Positions 7,519 through 15,065 are shown, counted from the first letter of the stretch. The stretch is 19,974 nucleotides of DNA from Faecalicatena sp. (GCA_009774255.1 VSNK01000073.1:1-19974); one strand, 5' to 3'. A program made the numbers and translations. Notes: a model not told the origin generated them from the sequence alone.

Positions 7519-8913
7519 ATGGGAGATTATTATAAAGTATTGGGATTGGAACAGGGAGCATCCCAAATGGAGATTAAAAAAGCATATTTCTCCCTGGTCA
7601 GAAAATATTCCCCAGAGGAAAGTCCAGAAAAATTCCGGGAGATCCGGGAGGCCTATGAACGTCTGAAAAATCAGGCGGAGATCCAGGGACCAGTGTTTGC
7701 ACGGCCTTCCGAACCGCTGGCAGAAAAGTTTTTGAGTCTCTATCGTCAATATGAGGAAGCTCACGACGATCAGGCAGCGAGGAATGTCTGTGAAGAGGCA
7801 TGGAAGCGTTTCCCGGAGGAAATCCAGTTCCTATATTATCTGGCAGTCGCGCAGCGCAGGGCGGGGAATACCGGAAAATCTGTCAAGAGCTGCGAAGAGC
7901 TTATCAAAAGAGAGCCGGATAATAAATGGTTCTGGAGAGAAGCGGCATTATCTTATGATGAGCGCAGCTATTCACGAAAAGCATATCAGGCCTATGAAAA
8001 GGCTTATGAACTGGGGTGCCGGGATAACAGGTTTCTGATCGATTTTTCGTTGTCGTGTGATAACTATGAACAATATGACCGTGGGATAGAGGTTCTCAAA
8101 GAAGTGGTCAAAAAGGACAGACGGTGGAGAAGGGAAGAGATACCGGAGGTGTTGGATGCCTATTCCGGCCTGCTCACCCTGTATGATGCGGCGGAGAGGA
8201 ATCCCGTCGATATCCTGACCAGTCTGAATCAGTTTATTCAACAGTATTCTATCTATATGCCGGATCATTTTGAATTGCTGGCCATGATCATTTTGCGCCT
8301 CAGTATGGCGCAGGAGGGAGACATCTATGAGATCGTACAGGAGATCCTGGCTTCCGTCGAAAAGATATGCTCCAATGCCGAGGGAAAGCAGTGGCTCTCT
8401 CAGCTTGTGAAGCACAGCCGGGAAAGCCGGATTATGGAGGATAAGCGTATCTCGGAGACAATGTGGATGGGGGTGCAGGCATATTTTCTGATGGACGATA
8501 TGGACGCGGAAGTCCGGTCATTTGCAACGCTGGATTTTAAACTATGCGCGATTCAGGAGCGGCAGGAGATGCTGCAGCAGTTAGAACTCCTGGAGAAAGA
8601 ATATCCGGAGCATTATGAAAAAATGCGGGAATTCGCGGAACAGCTCAAGAGCGGAAAGAACCTGGGATATGTAAAAAGCAGCCTGATGAAGCAGTATGTC
8701 CGTCTGATACAGTATGTCGGCGGAGGGATGTATTTTGAAAAATATCCGGATGAAAAGAAAAAGGCCATGGGAACGGTGTTCTATCAGAGTGAGGATGATA
8801 GGCCATTTGTAAGAGGCAGTAAAAAAATCGGGCGAAACGATCCTTGCCCCTGCGGGAGCGGGAAAAAATACAAGCATTGCTGTATGAAAAAAGATAATGC
8901 GGCGATGGCGTAG
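7519..8913 (+). CDS. J-domain-like protein with TPR region and SEC-C zinc motif; HPD lost
   Basis: A 464-residue protein. Residues 1-55 have the J-domain pattern (DYYKVLGLEQGASQMEIKKAY, then KFREIREAYERL). The HPD tripeptide that normally stimulates Hsp70 ATPase is replaced: RKYSPEES stands where RKYHPD is expected. Residues ~65-210 are helical repeats of TPR type (AARNVCEEAWKRFPEEIQFLYYLAVAQ, KSCEELIKREPDNKWFW, KAYQAYEKAYELG). The middle is helical without a recognised domain. The C-terminus (about 438-456) is a SEC-C motif, GRNDPCPCGSGKKYKHCC, a zinc-binding module found in SecA. It probably acts as the co-chaperone or adaptor of the upstream Hsp70, binding clients through the TPR and SEC-C parts. 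The start is supported by Shine-Dalgarno-like AAGGAGAGG about 10 nt upstream. Last gene of the operon before a strong terminator. Confidence 0.82.
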   Translation: MGDYYKVLGLEQGASQMEIKKAYFSLVRKYSPEESPEKFREIREAYERLKNQAEIQGPVFARPSEPLAEKFLSLYRQYEEAHDDQAARNVCEEAWKRFPEEIQFLYYLAVAQRRAGNTGKSVKSCEELIKREPDNKWFWREAALSYDERSYSRKAYQAYEKAYELGCRDNRFLIDFSLSCDNYEQYDRGIEVLKEVVKKDRRWRREEIPEVLDAYSGLLTLYDAAERNPVDILTSLNQFIQQYSIYMPDHFELLAMIILRLSMAQEGDIYEIVQEILASVEKICSNAEGKQWLSQLVKHSRESRIMEDKRISETMWMGVQAYFLMDDMDAEVRSFATLDFKLCAIQERQEMLQQLELLEKEYPEHYEKMREFAEQLKSGKNLGYVKSSLMKQYVRLIQYVGGGMYFEKYPDEKKKAMGTVFYQSEDDRPFVRGSKKIGRNDPCPCGSGKKYKHCCMKKDNAAMA

Positions 8914-8951
8914 CGCTCCGCGGGAGTGCGGGACTTTGTACGGGAACCCGC

Positions 8952-8993
8952 AAAAAAGACATATCAGAATTTTCGTCTGATATGTCTTTTTTT
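8952..8993. terminator. Bidirectional factor-independent terminator
   Basis: AGACATATCAGA (8957-8968) pairs perfectly with TCTGATATGTCT (8976-8987) around a 7-nt loop. The stem is extended by an A-run on the left (8952-8957) and a T-run on the right (8987-8993), giving a U-tract on either strand. It sits between the J-like gene (+) and the ferredoxin gene (-), which converge on it, and should stop transcription from both sides. Confidence 0.92.
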
Positions 8994-9027
8994 GTGAGAT
9001 ATTCCACTATGCACAGCTGGAAATTTT

Positions 9028-9213
9028 TTATTCCATCAGATCGATCACAGAGACCGGACAACTGTCACGCGCCTCTTCTGCCGCCTCTTTTGTCTCTTCT
9101 GTCACATCCGCGTAAGCTTCCGCCACGTCATTTTCGTCAAATCGAAACACCTCCGGGCAGGTGGATATACATGCCCCGCAGGATATACAGCCGTCATTTA
9201 CGATTGCTTTCAT
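9028..9213 (-). CDS. Small [4Fe-4S] ferredoxin
   Basis: A 61-residue acidic single-cluster ferredoxin. Cys9, Cys12 and Cys15 (CISCGACISTCP) together with Cys52 (SCPVSVI) are the expected ligands. Cys19 is an extra cysteine at the position that forms a disulfide in some relatives, but no partner Cys is present here. It is an electron carrier in the cytoplasm; the redox partner cannot be told from the neighbours, which are unrelated. The gene stands alone on the - strand, with AGGAGG about 10 nt before its ATG, its own promoter-like sequence, and the shared terminator downstream. Length is normal for the family. Confidence 0.94.
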   Translation of the reverse strand: MKAIVNDGCISCGACISTCPEVFRFDENDVAEAYADVTEETKEAAEEARDSCPVSVIDLME

Positions 9214-9257
9214 ATCTAAGCTTCCTCCTCGCTTTTTTACCTATTATTTCCGGAAAA

Positions 9258-9287
9258 TTTATAGTCTATACATTGTCTTTGTGACAA
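9258..9287 (-). promoter_or_regulatory. Candidate promoter for the ferredoxin gene
   Basis: On the - strand, TTGTCA (complement of 9282-9287) and TATAAA (complement of 9258-9263) are separated by 18 nt, and the ferredoxin start codon follows about 45 nt downstream. It is the best -35/-10 pair in this interval by eye. Confidence 0.5.
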
Positions 9288-9334
9288 ACTGTAGATTTTT
9301 GGGGAGAAACGATGATATCAAAATATGGAAAGTT

Positions 9335-9474
9335 TGTTACACTGATAGAGGTAAAAAGGGCGACTTTTCAATGGGCTGGATTCGTTACAGTTTTCGAACG
9401 TGGACTGTAACAACTTATGTTATTTTTCGACATTTTGTGTAAGGAAAGTTGATAAAAAATATTGTAACATGTTA
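9335..9474. promoter_or_regulatory. Cluster of GTTACA/TGTAAC motifs upstream of the injection-system ATPase gene
   Basis: The 349-nt gap 9214-9562 has no gene. Besides the ferredoxin promoter it holds four copies of one hexamer in both orientations: TGTTACA (9335-9341), GTTACAG (9384-9390), CTGTAAC (9405-9411) and TTGTAAC (9462-9468). The middle two form an inverted repeat with a 14-nt spacer containing TTCGAA. The last is part of a perfect palindrome, TAACATGTTA (9465-9474). This looks like operator sites controlling the gene cluster to the right. Promoter candidates nearby (TTGATA at 9449, or TTGTAA at 9463 with an extended TGGTAATGT) are weak. Inference only. Confidence 0.4.
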
Positions 9475-9562
9475 AAGTGAATGGTAATGTTCTGTGCGCG
9501 GTTCGATTTTCTGTGGATTGCGGGAACATATCCGTAAAAACAGAGCCGGAAGGAGGCACCGT

Positions 9563-11482
9563 ATGGAGGGTTACAGGGATTATCAGGAATTTCTTGATGA
9601 TCTGAAAGAATGGGGAAATCACAACATGCGGAGTGCGGAAACGTATCATGCCGCGGAAGTATTTTCCGGCTTTCTGCGGCGAGCCAGGCAGGGGGCGGAG
9701 CATTCGGTATTTTCCCCGTTTTTGTATCTTGTTCTGGCAGCGGGACTCGACAGATATGAATCCATGTTCCTGGCGGCGGTTCTTTACAGTGCAATAGCTT
9801 CACCCGAACGAGACTTTACCTATGAATACTGGAAGGAGTTCTGGAAAAAGGAAGACAAAAGCTTTCCGGGTGCGGAGCTGTTTTATCAGGTACGGCCTCT
9901 TCTTTACGAAAGCTACGGCAGAGAGGAGACTTGTGAACGCTGCGTGCGCCTTCGGCCCCAGGTATTTCTTTTTTTGAGCAGGGCGGTTCTGGAGGAAAGG
10001 AAGATACCAGGCATGAGCTGGTATTACCGGAGCGGAGATCCGCTTCCCTTTCTGGGAGACAGTCTTCGGAAATATGGGCAGATGATTTCATGCAGAGAAC
10101 AGATTGAGGGAAAACTGCTTCTTTATCTGCACGGACAGAAGGGCAGCGGGAGAAAGCTCAATTATGCGTACATGGCAGCGGAGCAGGGAAAGAGTATGGC
10201 AGCGGTCCGGTATGAGCTGCTGCAGACAGGGGAGCAGCTTCTGGATATCCTTACGGAGTGCCTGCTGCATCATGCCATACTTGTGGTAGAGATGCCGGAA
10301 AAAGCCGAAGAGTGCCTGCCGGTTCTGCTGTATTGGATGGAACAGGAAGAGACTCTTTATTTGGTGGGAGAGCAGGAGGAGATTGTCGGCATCGATTTGG
10401 ACGGCCGGCGGTATATCCCTTTTAAAATCGATTCCCAGAAGGTGCTTGGCGACCGGGTGCTGTTTCAAAATCTGACGATGAACTATAAGTGGGAACAGGA
10501 ATGTGATCGGCAGGAATTCCTGGGAAGATATGATTTTCTGCCCGGTAAGATGAAAGACATACTGGAACTGGCCAGGTCGTACGCACTCTCCGACGGGAGG
10601 GAAGGTATTACCGCGCACAATCTGCGGCGGGCAGTCCTGCGCTCAGGCGGACATTCCCTGCGCAGATATGCAAGGAAGGTAAGGTGTACCTATTCCATGG
10701 ATGACCTGATTCTTCCGGAAATGCAGAAGGAAAAGCTTGTGCATATCTGCAGCCGGGTCAAAAACCGGAAGTTCGTGTACGAGGAATGGGGATTTCAGGA
10801 AAAATCAGCCTATGGAAACGGCGTATCCATGATCTTCGCAGGTTCTCCCGGGACCGGCAAGACGATGGCGGCCCAGGTGATTGCGGCAGAGCTGGGAATG
10901 GAGCTGTACCAGGTGGAGCTGCCCGCAGTGGTGGACAAATATATCGGGGAGACGGAGAAAAAGCTGAACCGTATCTTCGAGGAAGCTGTGGACAGCACGG
11001 CGATTCTGTTCTTTGACGAAGCGGATGTCCTGTTTGGAAAAAGGACGGAGATCAAGGACTCCAATGACAAGTACAGCAATATGGAAATCGCATTTTTGCT
11101 TCAGAAGATGGAGGAGTATGAGGGGGTCAGTATTCTGGCGACCAATTATCTGCAGAATTTTGACGGGGCATTCCGCAGACGTATCAGTGAGATCGTAGAT
11201 TTTCCTATGCCGGATGAATCACTGAGGGAAAAACTGTGGAGGACAATGCTTCCCCGCAGGCTGCCGGTATCTCAGGAGATCGATTATCCGTTTCTTGCAA
11301 AGCAGTTCCAGGTGACCGGAAGTGTGATAAAAAGCGCTCTGATTTACGCTGCTTTTCTGGCGGCAGAGTCCGGAAAACCTTTGAGTATGGAGGAAATACT
11401 AAAAGGAATCGGCCATGAGCTGGAAAAAAGCGGCCGCAGACTGAGCAGGCAGGATTATGGAGAGTACGGTGCGTATCTGTGA
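9563..11482 (+). CDS. AAA+ ATPase of contractile injection system (Afp15-like)
   Basis: A 639-residue protein whose C-terminal third is a AAA+ module: Walker A GSPGTGKT (427-434), Walker B ILFFDEAD (481-488), sensor-1 ATN (526-528) and arginine finger region AFRRRI (about 535-540). The N-terminal ~400 residues are helical, with no domain I can name. Large AAA+ ATPases of this layout next to sheath and tube genes are a hallmark of extracellular contractile injection systems, where they are needed for particle assembly or sheath handling. An in-frame upstream start at 9494 is rejected because AGGAGG (9551-9556) sits 6 nt before ATG 9563. It is the first gene of the right-hand cluster; the next gene begins 61 nt later. 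Confidence 0.85.
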   Translation: MEGYRDYQEFLDDLKEWGNHNMRSAETYHAAEVFSGFLRRARQGAEHSVFSPFLYLVLAAGLDRYESMFLAAVLYSAIASPERDFTYEYWKEFWKKEDKSFPGAELFYQVRPLLYESYGREETCERCVRLRPQVFLFLSRAVLEERKIPGMSWYYRSGDPLPFLGDSLRKYGQMISCREQIEGKLLLYLHGQKGSGRKLNYAYMAAEQGKSMAAVRYELLQTGEQLLDILTECLLHHAILVVEMPEKAEECLPVLLYWMEQEETLYLVGEQEEIVGIDLDGRRYIPFKIDSQKVLGDRVLFQNLTMNYKWEQECDRQEFLGRYDFLPGKMKDILELARSYALSDGREGITAHNLRRAVLRSGGHSLRRYARKVRCTYSMDDLILPEMQKEKLVHICSRVKNRKFVYEEWGFQEKSAYGNGVSMIFAGSPGTGKTMAAQVIAAELGMELYQVELPAVVDKYIGETEKKLNRIFEEAVDSTAILFFDEADVLFGKRTEIKDSNDKYSNMEIAFLLQKMEEYEGVSILATNYLQNFDGAFRRRISEIVDFPMPDESLREKLWRTMLPRRLPVSQEIDYPFLAKQFQVTGSVIKSALIYAAFLAAESGKPLSMEEILKGIGHELEKSGRRLSRQDYGEYGAYL

Positions 11483-11543
11483 AGCTGCCGAACAGTTCAT
11501 GAGCAGATCCGGCAGACTGTGGGATCCGAAGGAGGGGGATAAG

Positions 11544-12350
11544 ATGGGAGCAGGGCCGCGCTGGGAAAAGGGGCAGGCAGTTCTTCACATAGAAGATCGG
11601 GAACGCCCGTCTGTCACGAATGCATATGGAAGTCTCCAATATACCAGACAGGAGAAAAAGGAAATCAGATCCGAAGGCAAAACGGAATATCAAAGCGGAT
11701 ATTCAAAAGAAAAGAACCGGCAGGGCTTTGTGATCGAAGCCAGAGAAGCGCCGGGCACGCGCCTGCATACGGAGCAGGAAAAGCACCTGTCCATGGAGAC
11801 CGTGAAAAAAGTAAGATATGGGGACGAACGCTTTTTGTATGCTTCCGGGCTCCCCTTTCGGGATCAGTCTTTTTTTTATGATACGTCGGAGAAGAAAAAG
11901 AGCAGAGAATTCCTGGACTGTATCAAGCTTATGCTGGAGGAAAAGGGACATACGACGCTTGGAGACGCGTTTAGCTTTCTGGAGCAGAAGCCGGACAGGC
12001 TGGAAAAGCAGAGGTTGGAAAAGGAACGTCTGCGCAAACGGACTCCGGAGGAATTTGACATCATGAATAAGCGGATCGACGATCTGAACAGCCGGCTCCG
12101 GAAAAAAGAAGCCCAGGAGAGGCAGCTGTGTTCCAGACTGCAGCTTATGATCGACCGGGGCCGCTTTGACATAAATGCAGCCGAGACTGCGGACAGACAG
12201 GAAAGGGGGAAAAAAATAAAACCCGACGACTGGAAACAGAAGGGGCACTCTTTGGAGCCAAAACAGGGCGCCGAAGCAGAGGAAAATGAAGATCATGAAG
12301 ATGAGGAAGAAGAAAGGAGGCAGCCGGTATCAGAAAAAACAGTAGATTGA
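11544..12350 (+). CDS. Unknown acidic/helical protein between eCIS ATPase and sheath
   Basis: I do not recognise a family. The 268-residue product is highly hydrophilic. An N-terminal half contains a small compact region (RYGDERFLYASGLPFRDQSFFYD). A helix follows (EFLDCIKLMLEEKGHTTLGDAFSFLEQ), then a long charged coiled coil (about residues 150-215, LEKQRLEKERLRKR..., MNKRIDDLNSRLRKKEAQE), and a very acidic tail (EAEENEDHEDEEEE). There is no signal peptide or membrane segment. AAGGAGG (11529-11535) lies 8 nt before ATG 11544, the reason for this start; in-frame ATGs at 11457 and 11499 lack a good site, and 11457 would overlap the ATPase gene. Its position suggests a structural or assembly role in the injection particle, for instance a sheath/cap partner or chaperone, but that is inferred from context alone. 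Confidence 0.7.
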   Translation: MGAGPRWEKGQAVLHIEDRERPSVTNAYGSLQYTRQEKKEIRSEGKTEYQSGYSKEKNRQGFVIEAREAPGTRLHTEQEKHLSMETVKKVRYGDERFLYASGLPFRDQSFFYDTSEKKKSREFLDCIKLMLEEKGHTTLGDAFSFLEQKPDRLEKQRLEKERLRKRTPEEFDIMNKRIDDLNSRLRKKEAQERQLCSRLQLMIDRGRFDINAAETADRQERGKKIKPDDWKQKGHSLEPKQGAEAEENEDHEDEEEERRQPVSEKTVD

Positions 12351-12362
12351 TACCGGAAAAGT
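12313..12362 (+). promoter_or_regulatory. Hairpin between a strong Shine-Dalgarno and the sheath start codon
   Basis: AAAGGAGG (12313-12320) is 42 nt from the sheath ATG (12363), too far for normal use. Between them lies a perfect 8-bp inverted repeat, CCGGTATC (12324-12331) and GATACCGG (12349-12356), with a 17-nt loop that contains the stop codon of the upstream gene. If the hairpin folds, Shine-Dalgarno and ATG are separated by 9 unpaired nucleotides (3 + 6), an ideal distance. Otherwise only a poor GGA (12355-12357) is available. The Shine-Dalgarno-like run also encodes E-R-R of the upstream acidic tail, so chance is possible. Confidence 0.5.
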
Positions 12363-14096
12363 ATGGCGGAATATTTATCACCAGGAGTATATGTGGAAGA
12401 GTTTGATTCAGGCGGAAAGCCTATGGAAGGAGTAGGTACGAGCACGGCCGGATTTATCGGCCTTGCCGAGAGGGGGCCGGCAGAGGGCGTTCCGCAGCTT
12501 ATTACCAATTTCGCGGATTTTAAGCGGACCTATGGCGGCTATCTGTCAGAGAATGAATATGGGGAATACCGTTTCCTGGCTTACGCGGTGGAACACTTTT
12601 TTATCAACGGCGGTTCCCGCTGCTTCGTATCCCGTGTGGCGCCCCAGGACGCAAAGCCGTCTGCGGGCGCGGCTCCGGCAGGATCACCCGTATTGGAGCT
12701 GCAGGCGAAGAACCCAGGACTGTGGGGAGACAGCATGAGCATCGTAGTGACTCCTTCCAGTAAGGCAAAGACACAGATCTTAGAGGAATTACAGACAGCG
12801 GAAGGAAAAAAGTATTCGGTAAAAAGCTCGGCCGGTTTCAACGAGGGGGACGTTGTGGTATTCCGGGACGGAACCACAGAAGTTTACAACCGTGTGACAA
12901 AGAGCCAGGACAATATCGTAACATTTGAAAAGGAATTTACGGAAGATGTGACAGACAGGAACCTTCTTCCGGTGAAGACCATTTCCACGTGTGAATTCAA
13001 CCTGGAAGTCAAGTACGACGATATTGTAGAATTTTATGAAAATCTTTCCTTCAACATCTCTATCCCCAATTACGTGGAGAAAAAGACCGCAAAATCAGAC
13101 CTGATTATTTCACGCTATGTGGGGCAGCGGGCGGAAGAACCGACCTCACCTTTTGATGAGATCGCGGGCGGAGCATCGGAAAAGGGATTCTGCGTGATCG
13201 AGATGAAGAATGGAAGCAACGGTTCCGTAGCCAATGTGACGGCAGCAGATTTTATCGGAACCGACAACGGAGCAGGAAAGAGAACCGGTATCCAGTCATT
13301 TCTGGACAATGACAATGTTTCCATCATGGCGGTTCCGGGCGTGGTGGACCCAAACGTACAGCTTATGCTGGTCGCGCACTGTGAGAATCTTGCCAGCCGC
13401 TTCGCTGTCCTGGATATGCCGAGAGACGCGAAGAAGGTACAGGATATTATGGCGCACAGAGATATTGTGGACAGCAATTATTCCGCAATGTATCATCCGT
13501 GGCTGGAAGTATTTGATCCGCTGGATAAAAAGAATATCGCGATTCCGCCGTCAGGTTCGGTTCTGGGAATCTATGCAAGAAGCGACACCACCAGAGGGGT
13601 GCACAAGGCTCCTGCCAATGAGACGGTCCGCGCCTGTGTGGGACTGGACTGCCAGTTCAACAAGGGCGAGCAGGACATCCTCAATCCGAAGGGCGTGAAT
13701 CTGATCCGGACATTCCCGGGGCAGGGAATCCGCGTATGGGGCGCAAGGACGACCAGCAGCGACGGAAGCTGGAAATATGTCAATGTGCGCCGCCTGTTCA
13801 TCTTTGTGGAAGAAAGCATCAAGGCCAATACGAACTGGGCGGTATTTGAACCAAACGACGAGGTCCTGTGGGTCCGCGTAAAGCGTACCATTGACGTGTT
13901 CCTGACCGGACTCTGGAGAGGAGGCGCGCTGGCAGGCTCCGCACCGTCCGAGGCATTTTTCGTAAATGTAGGAAGAAATACCATGAGCCAGGATGACATT
14001 GACAATGGAAGACTGATCTGTGTCATCGGAATCGCGCCGGTGAAACCTGCGGAATTTGTAATCTTCAGGATTTCTCAAAAGACCAGTGAATCATAG
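12363..14096 (+). CDS. Contractile tail sheath protein (eCIS / phage-like)
   Basis: A 577-residue sheath protein. The N-terminus has the family start MAEYLSPGVYVEEFDSG..., then STAGFIGLAERGP, then the LAYAVEHFFINGGSRCFVSRV region. The conserved C-terminal sheath domain shows GIRVWGARTTSSD, WKYVNVRRLFIFVEESI, the W.VFEPNDE segment, and a final SGL-type region, VVKPAEFVIF-like (IAPVKPAEFVIFRI). Sheath subunits stack as hexameric rings around the inner tube, and their contraction drives the tube into a target membrane. Only one sheath gene is seen here, whereas Afp/PVC systems encode three; others could lie beyond the window. The tube gene follows after 18 nt. Length is within the family range and the frame is intact. 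Confidence 0.95.
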   Translation: MAEYLSPGVYVEEFDSGGKPMEGVGTSTAGFIGLAERGPAEGVPQLITNFADFKRTYGGYLSENEYGEYRFLAYAVEHFFINGGSRCFVSRVAPQDAKPSAGAAPAGSPVLELQAKNPGLWGDSMSIVVTPSSKAKTQILEELQTAEGKKYSVKSSAGFNEGDVVVFRDGTTEVYNRVTKSQDNIVTFEKEFTEDVTDRNLLPVKTISTCEFNLEVKYDDIVEFYENLSFNISIPNYVEKKTAKSDLIISRYVGQRAEEPTSPFDEIAGGASEKGFCVIEMKNGSNGSVANVTAADFIGTDNGAGKRTGIQSFLDNDNVSIMAVPGVVDPNVQLMLVAHCENLASRFAVLDMPRDAKKVQDIMAHRDIVDSNYSAMYHPWLEVFDPLDKKNIAIPPSGSVLGIYARSDTTRGVHKAPANETVRACVGLDCQFNKGEQDILNPKGVNLIRTFPGQGIRVWGARTTSSDGSWKYVNVRRLFIFVEESIKANTNWAVFEPNDEVLWVRVKRTIDVFLTGLWRGGALAGSAPSEAFFVNVGRNTMSQDDIDNGRLICVIGIAPVKPAEFVIFRISQKTSES

Positions 14097-14114
14097 AAAG
14101 GAGCATAAGATAAG

Positions 14115-14540
14115 ATGGCTACATATCCACATGGAAGATTTAGATATAAGGTGGAAATAGACGGACTGGAAGCAGGCGGATTTTCCGAGGCAACCGGTTT
14201 TGACGCATCCATTGATGTGATCGAGTACCGGGAAGGGGACATGGTACAGACGCCGATGAAGATCCCGGGATTAAAAAAATATGGAAATATTACGCTCAAG
14301 CAGGGTGTTGCAGATTCTATGGTCATGTATGAGTGGATGATCGCCGGAGTGGAAGGGGAAGTGGAACGTAAAACAATCACAATCACCATTCTGGATGAGA
14401 CAGAGACTGCGGCGGCATCCTGGCAGGTGATCAACGCATGGCCAACCAAATATACGGCGCCGGATTTTAATGCCACTTCCTCTGAGATCGCCATTGAATC
14501 CATGGAGATCGCCCACGAAGGCATGACCAGAGTATCTTAG
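14115..14540 (+). CDS. Inner tube protein (gp19/Afp1-like)
   Basis: A 141-residue member of the T4 gp19-like tube family. Diagnostic features are the start TYPHGRFRYKVEIDGLEAGGFSEATGFD, then IEYREGD, the short beta-strand pattern GNITLKQGV, and the C-terminal ..SSEIAIESMEIAHEGMTRV. Hexameric rings of this protein stack to form the hollow tube inside the sheath. AAAGGAG (14097-14103) precedes the ATG by 11 nt. Sheath and tube are adjacent and should be the most abundant products of the cluster; a 143-nt structured gap follows, which may separate them from low-abundance genes downstream. Confidence 0.95.
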   Translation: MATYPHGRFRYKVEIDGLEAGGFSEATGFDASIDVIEYREGDMVQTPMKIPGLKKYGNITLKQGVADSMVMYEWMIAGVEGEVERKTITITILDETETAAASWQVINAWPTKYTAPDFNATSSEIAIESMEIAHEGMTRVS

Positions 14541-14609
14541 TGACTGCTAGTGCTGATTACTCAAGAATTAATGCAATGATGTGCTAGGCACAGGAAGGCA
14601 CGTTTCTTT

Positions 14610-14664
14610 CGGACAGCTTTTGCTGTCTGCCCGCCGGGGCATAAGTGAAAGGATGCCCTGCGGG
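14610..14664 (+). promoter_or_regulatory. Two stable hairpins in the gap after the tube gene
   Basis: The first is GACAGC (14612-14617), a TTTT loop and GCTGTC (14622-14627), extendable by a G-U and a C-G pair. The second is CCCGC (14630-14634) with GCGGG (14660-14664), plus inner GGGCAT (14637-14642) with ATGCCC (14653-14658), 11 pairs in all around a 10-nt loop. Neither is followed by a T-run. They end 7 nt before the AAGGAG of the next gene, so they may stabilise the sheath/tube message, attenuate read-through or limit downstream translation. The preceding 14541-14609 shows nothing recognisable. Confidence 0.55.
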
Positions 14665-14683
14665 AAGATAAAAGGAGAAATCA

Positions 14684-15052
14684 ATGTTTGAGACTGAGTT
14701 TTCGTTCGTATTGCCGAAAGGCTATGTGGACAGAGACGGAAATCTTCACAAAGAAGGAAAAATGCGTCTGGCGACCGCGGCAGATGAGATTATGCCGCTG
14801 CGTGACCCAAGGGTGCAGCAGAATCCGGGATACCTGACCATTATCCTGCTTTCCCGCGTGATCACAAGCCTGGGTGAGATGCCTGCGGTTGACACGAAAG
14901 TGGTGGAAGGTCTTTACACGACGGATCTGGCCTATCTCCAGGATTTTTACCAGAGAATCAATCAGGCCGAGATTCCGGTATACCGCACGGTATGCCCGCA
15001 CTGCGGGGAAGAGATCAAGGTGCCGGTAAATTTTATGGAAGCCGGGCTATAG
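14684..15052 (+). CDS. Zinc-ribbon-like tail assembly chaperone candidate
   Basis: A 122-residue protein: a beta-type start (FETEFSFVLPKGYVDRDGNLHKEGKMRLATAADEI), a helical middle (NPGYLTIILLSRVITSLGEM, GLYTTDLAYLQDFYQRIN) and a C-terminal CPHC motif (Cys104, Cys107), which looks like half a zinc ribbon. The RLATAADEI..RDPRVQQNPGYLTIILLSRVITSLG pattern is the kind seen in small genes between tube and tape-measure genes of contractile systems; assembly chaperone is inferred from size and position. AAGGAG (14672-14677) is 6 nt before the ATG. The frame ends at TAG 15050-15052, two nt before a GTG of the next frame. It contains a possible slippery site at 15028-15034. Confidence 0.72.
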   Translation: MFETEFSFVLPKGYVDRDGNLHKEGKMRLATAADEIMPLRDPRVQQNPGYLTIILLSRVITSLGEMPAVDTKVVEGLYTTDLAYLQDFYQRINQAEIPVYRTVCPHCGEEIKVPVNFMEAGL

Positions 15053-15065
15053 AAGTGTATCCGGC
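15028..15065 (+). other. Candidate programmed -1 ribosomal frameshift signal
   Basis: A AAT TTT (15028-15034), read in the chaperone-like gene's own frame, has the X XXY YYZ form. Six nt later a hairpin can form: GCCGG (15041-15045) pairs with CCGGC (15061-15065), with inner ATA/TAT pairs and a 3-nt bulge. A -1 slip moves translation into exactly the frame that encodes the DUF6760-like sequence and would give a 182-residue fusion. The alternative is independent initiation at GTG 15055. The geometry is directly visible; use of the signal is inference. Confidence 0.45.

Noticed and set aside
10088..10618. Antisense frame of 176 aa opposite the ATPase gene
   Set aside because: It is a shadow of a strongly coding + strand gene, with no ribosome binding site or recognisable motif. 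The same applies to the other long antisense frames, for example 3573-4361 and 6766-7764.
11457..11543. Longer N-terminus for the 268-aa protein (starts at 11457 or 11499)
   Set aside because: These starts lack a good ribosome binding site and the first overlaps the ATPase gene, while AAGGAGG precedes ATG 11544 at an ideal distance.
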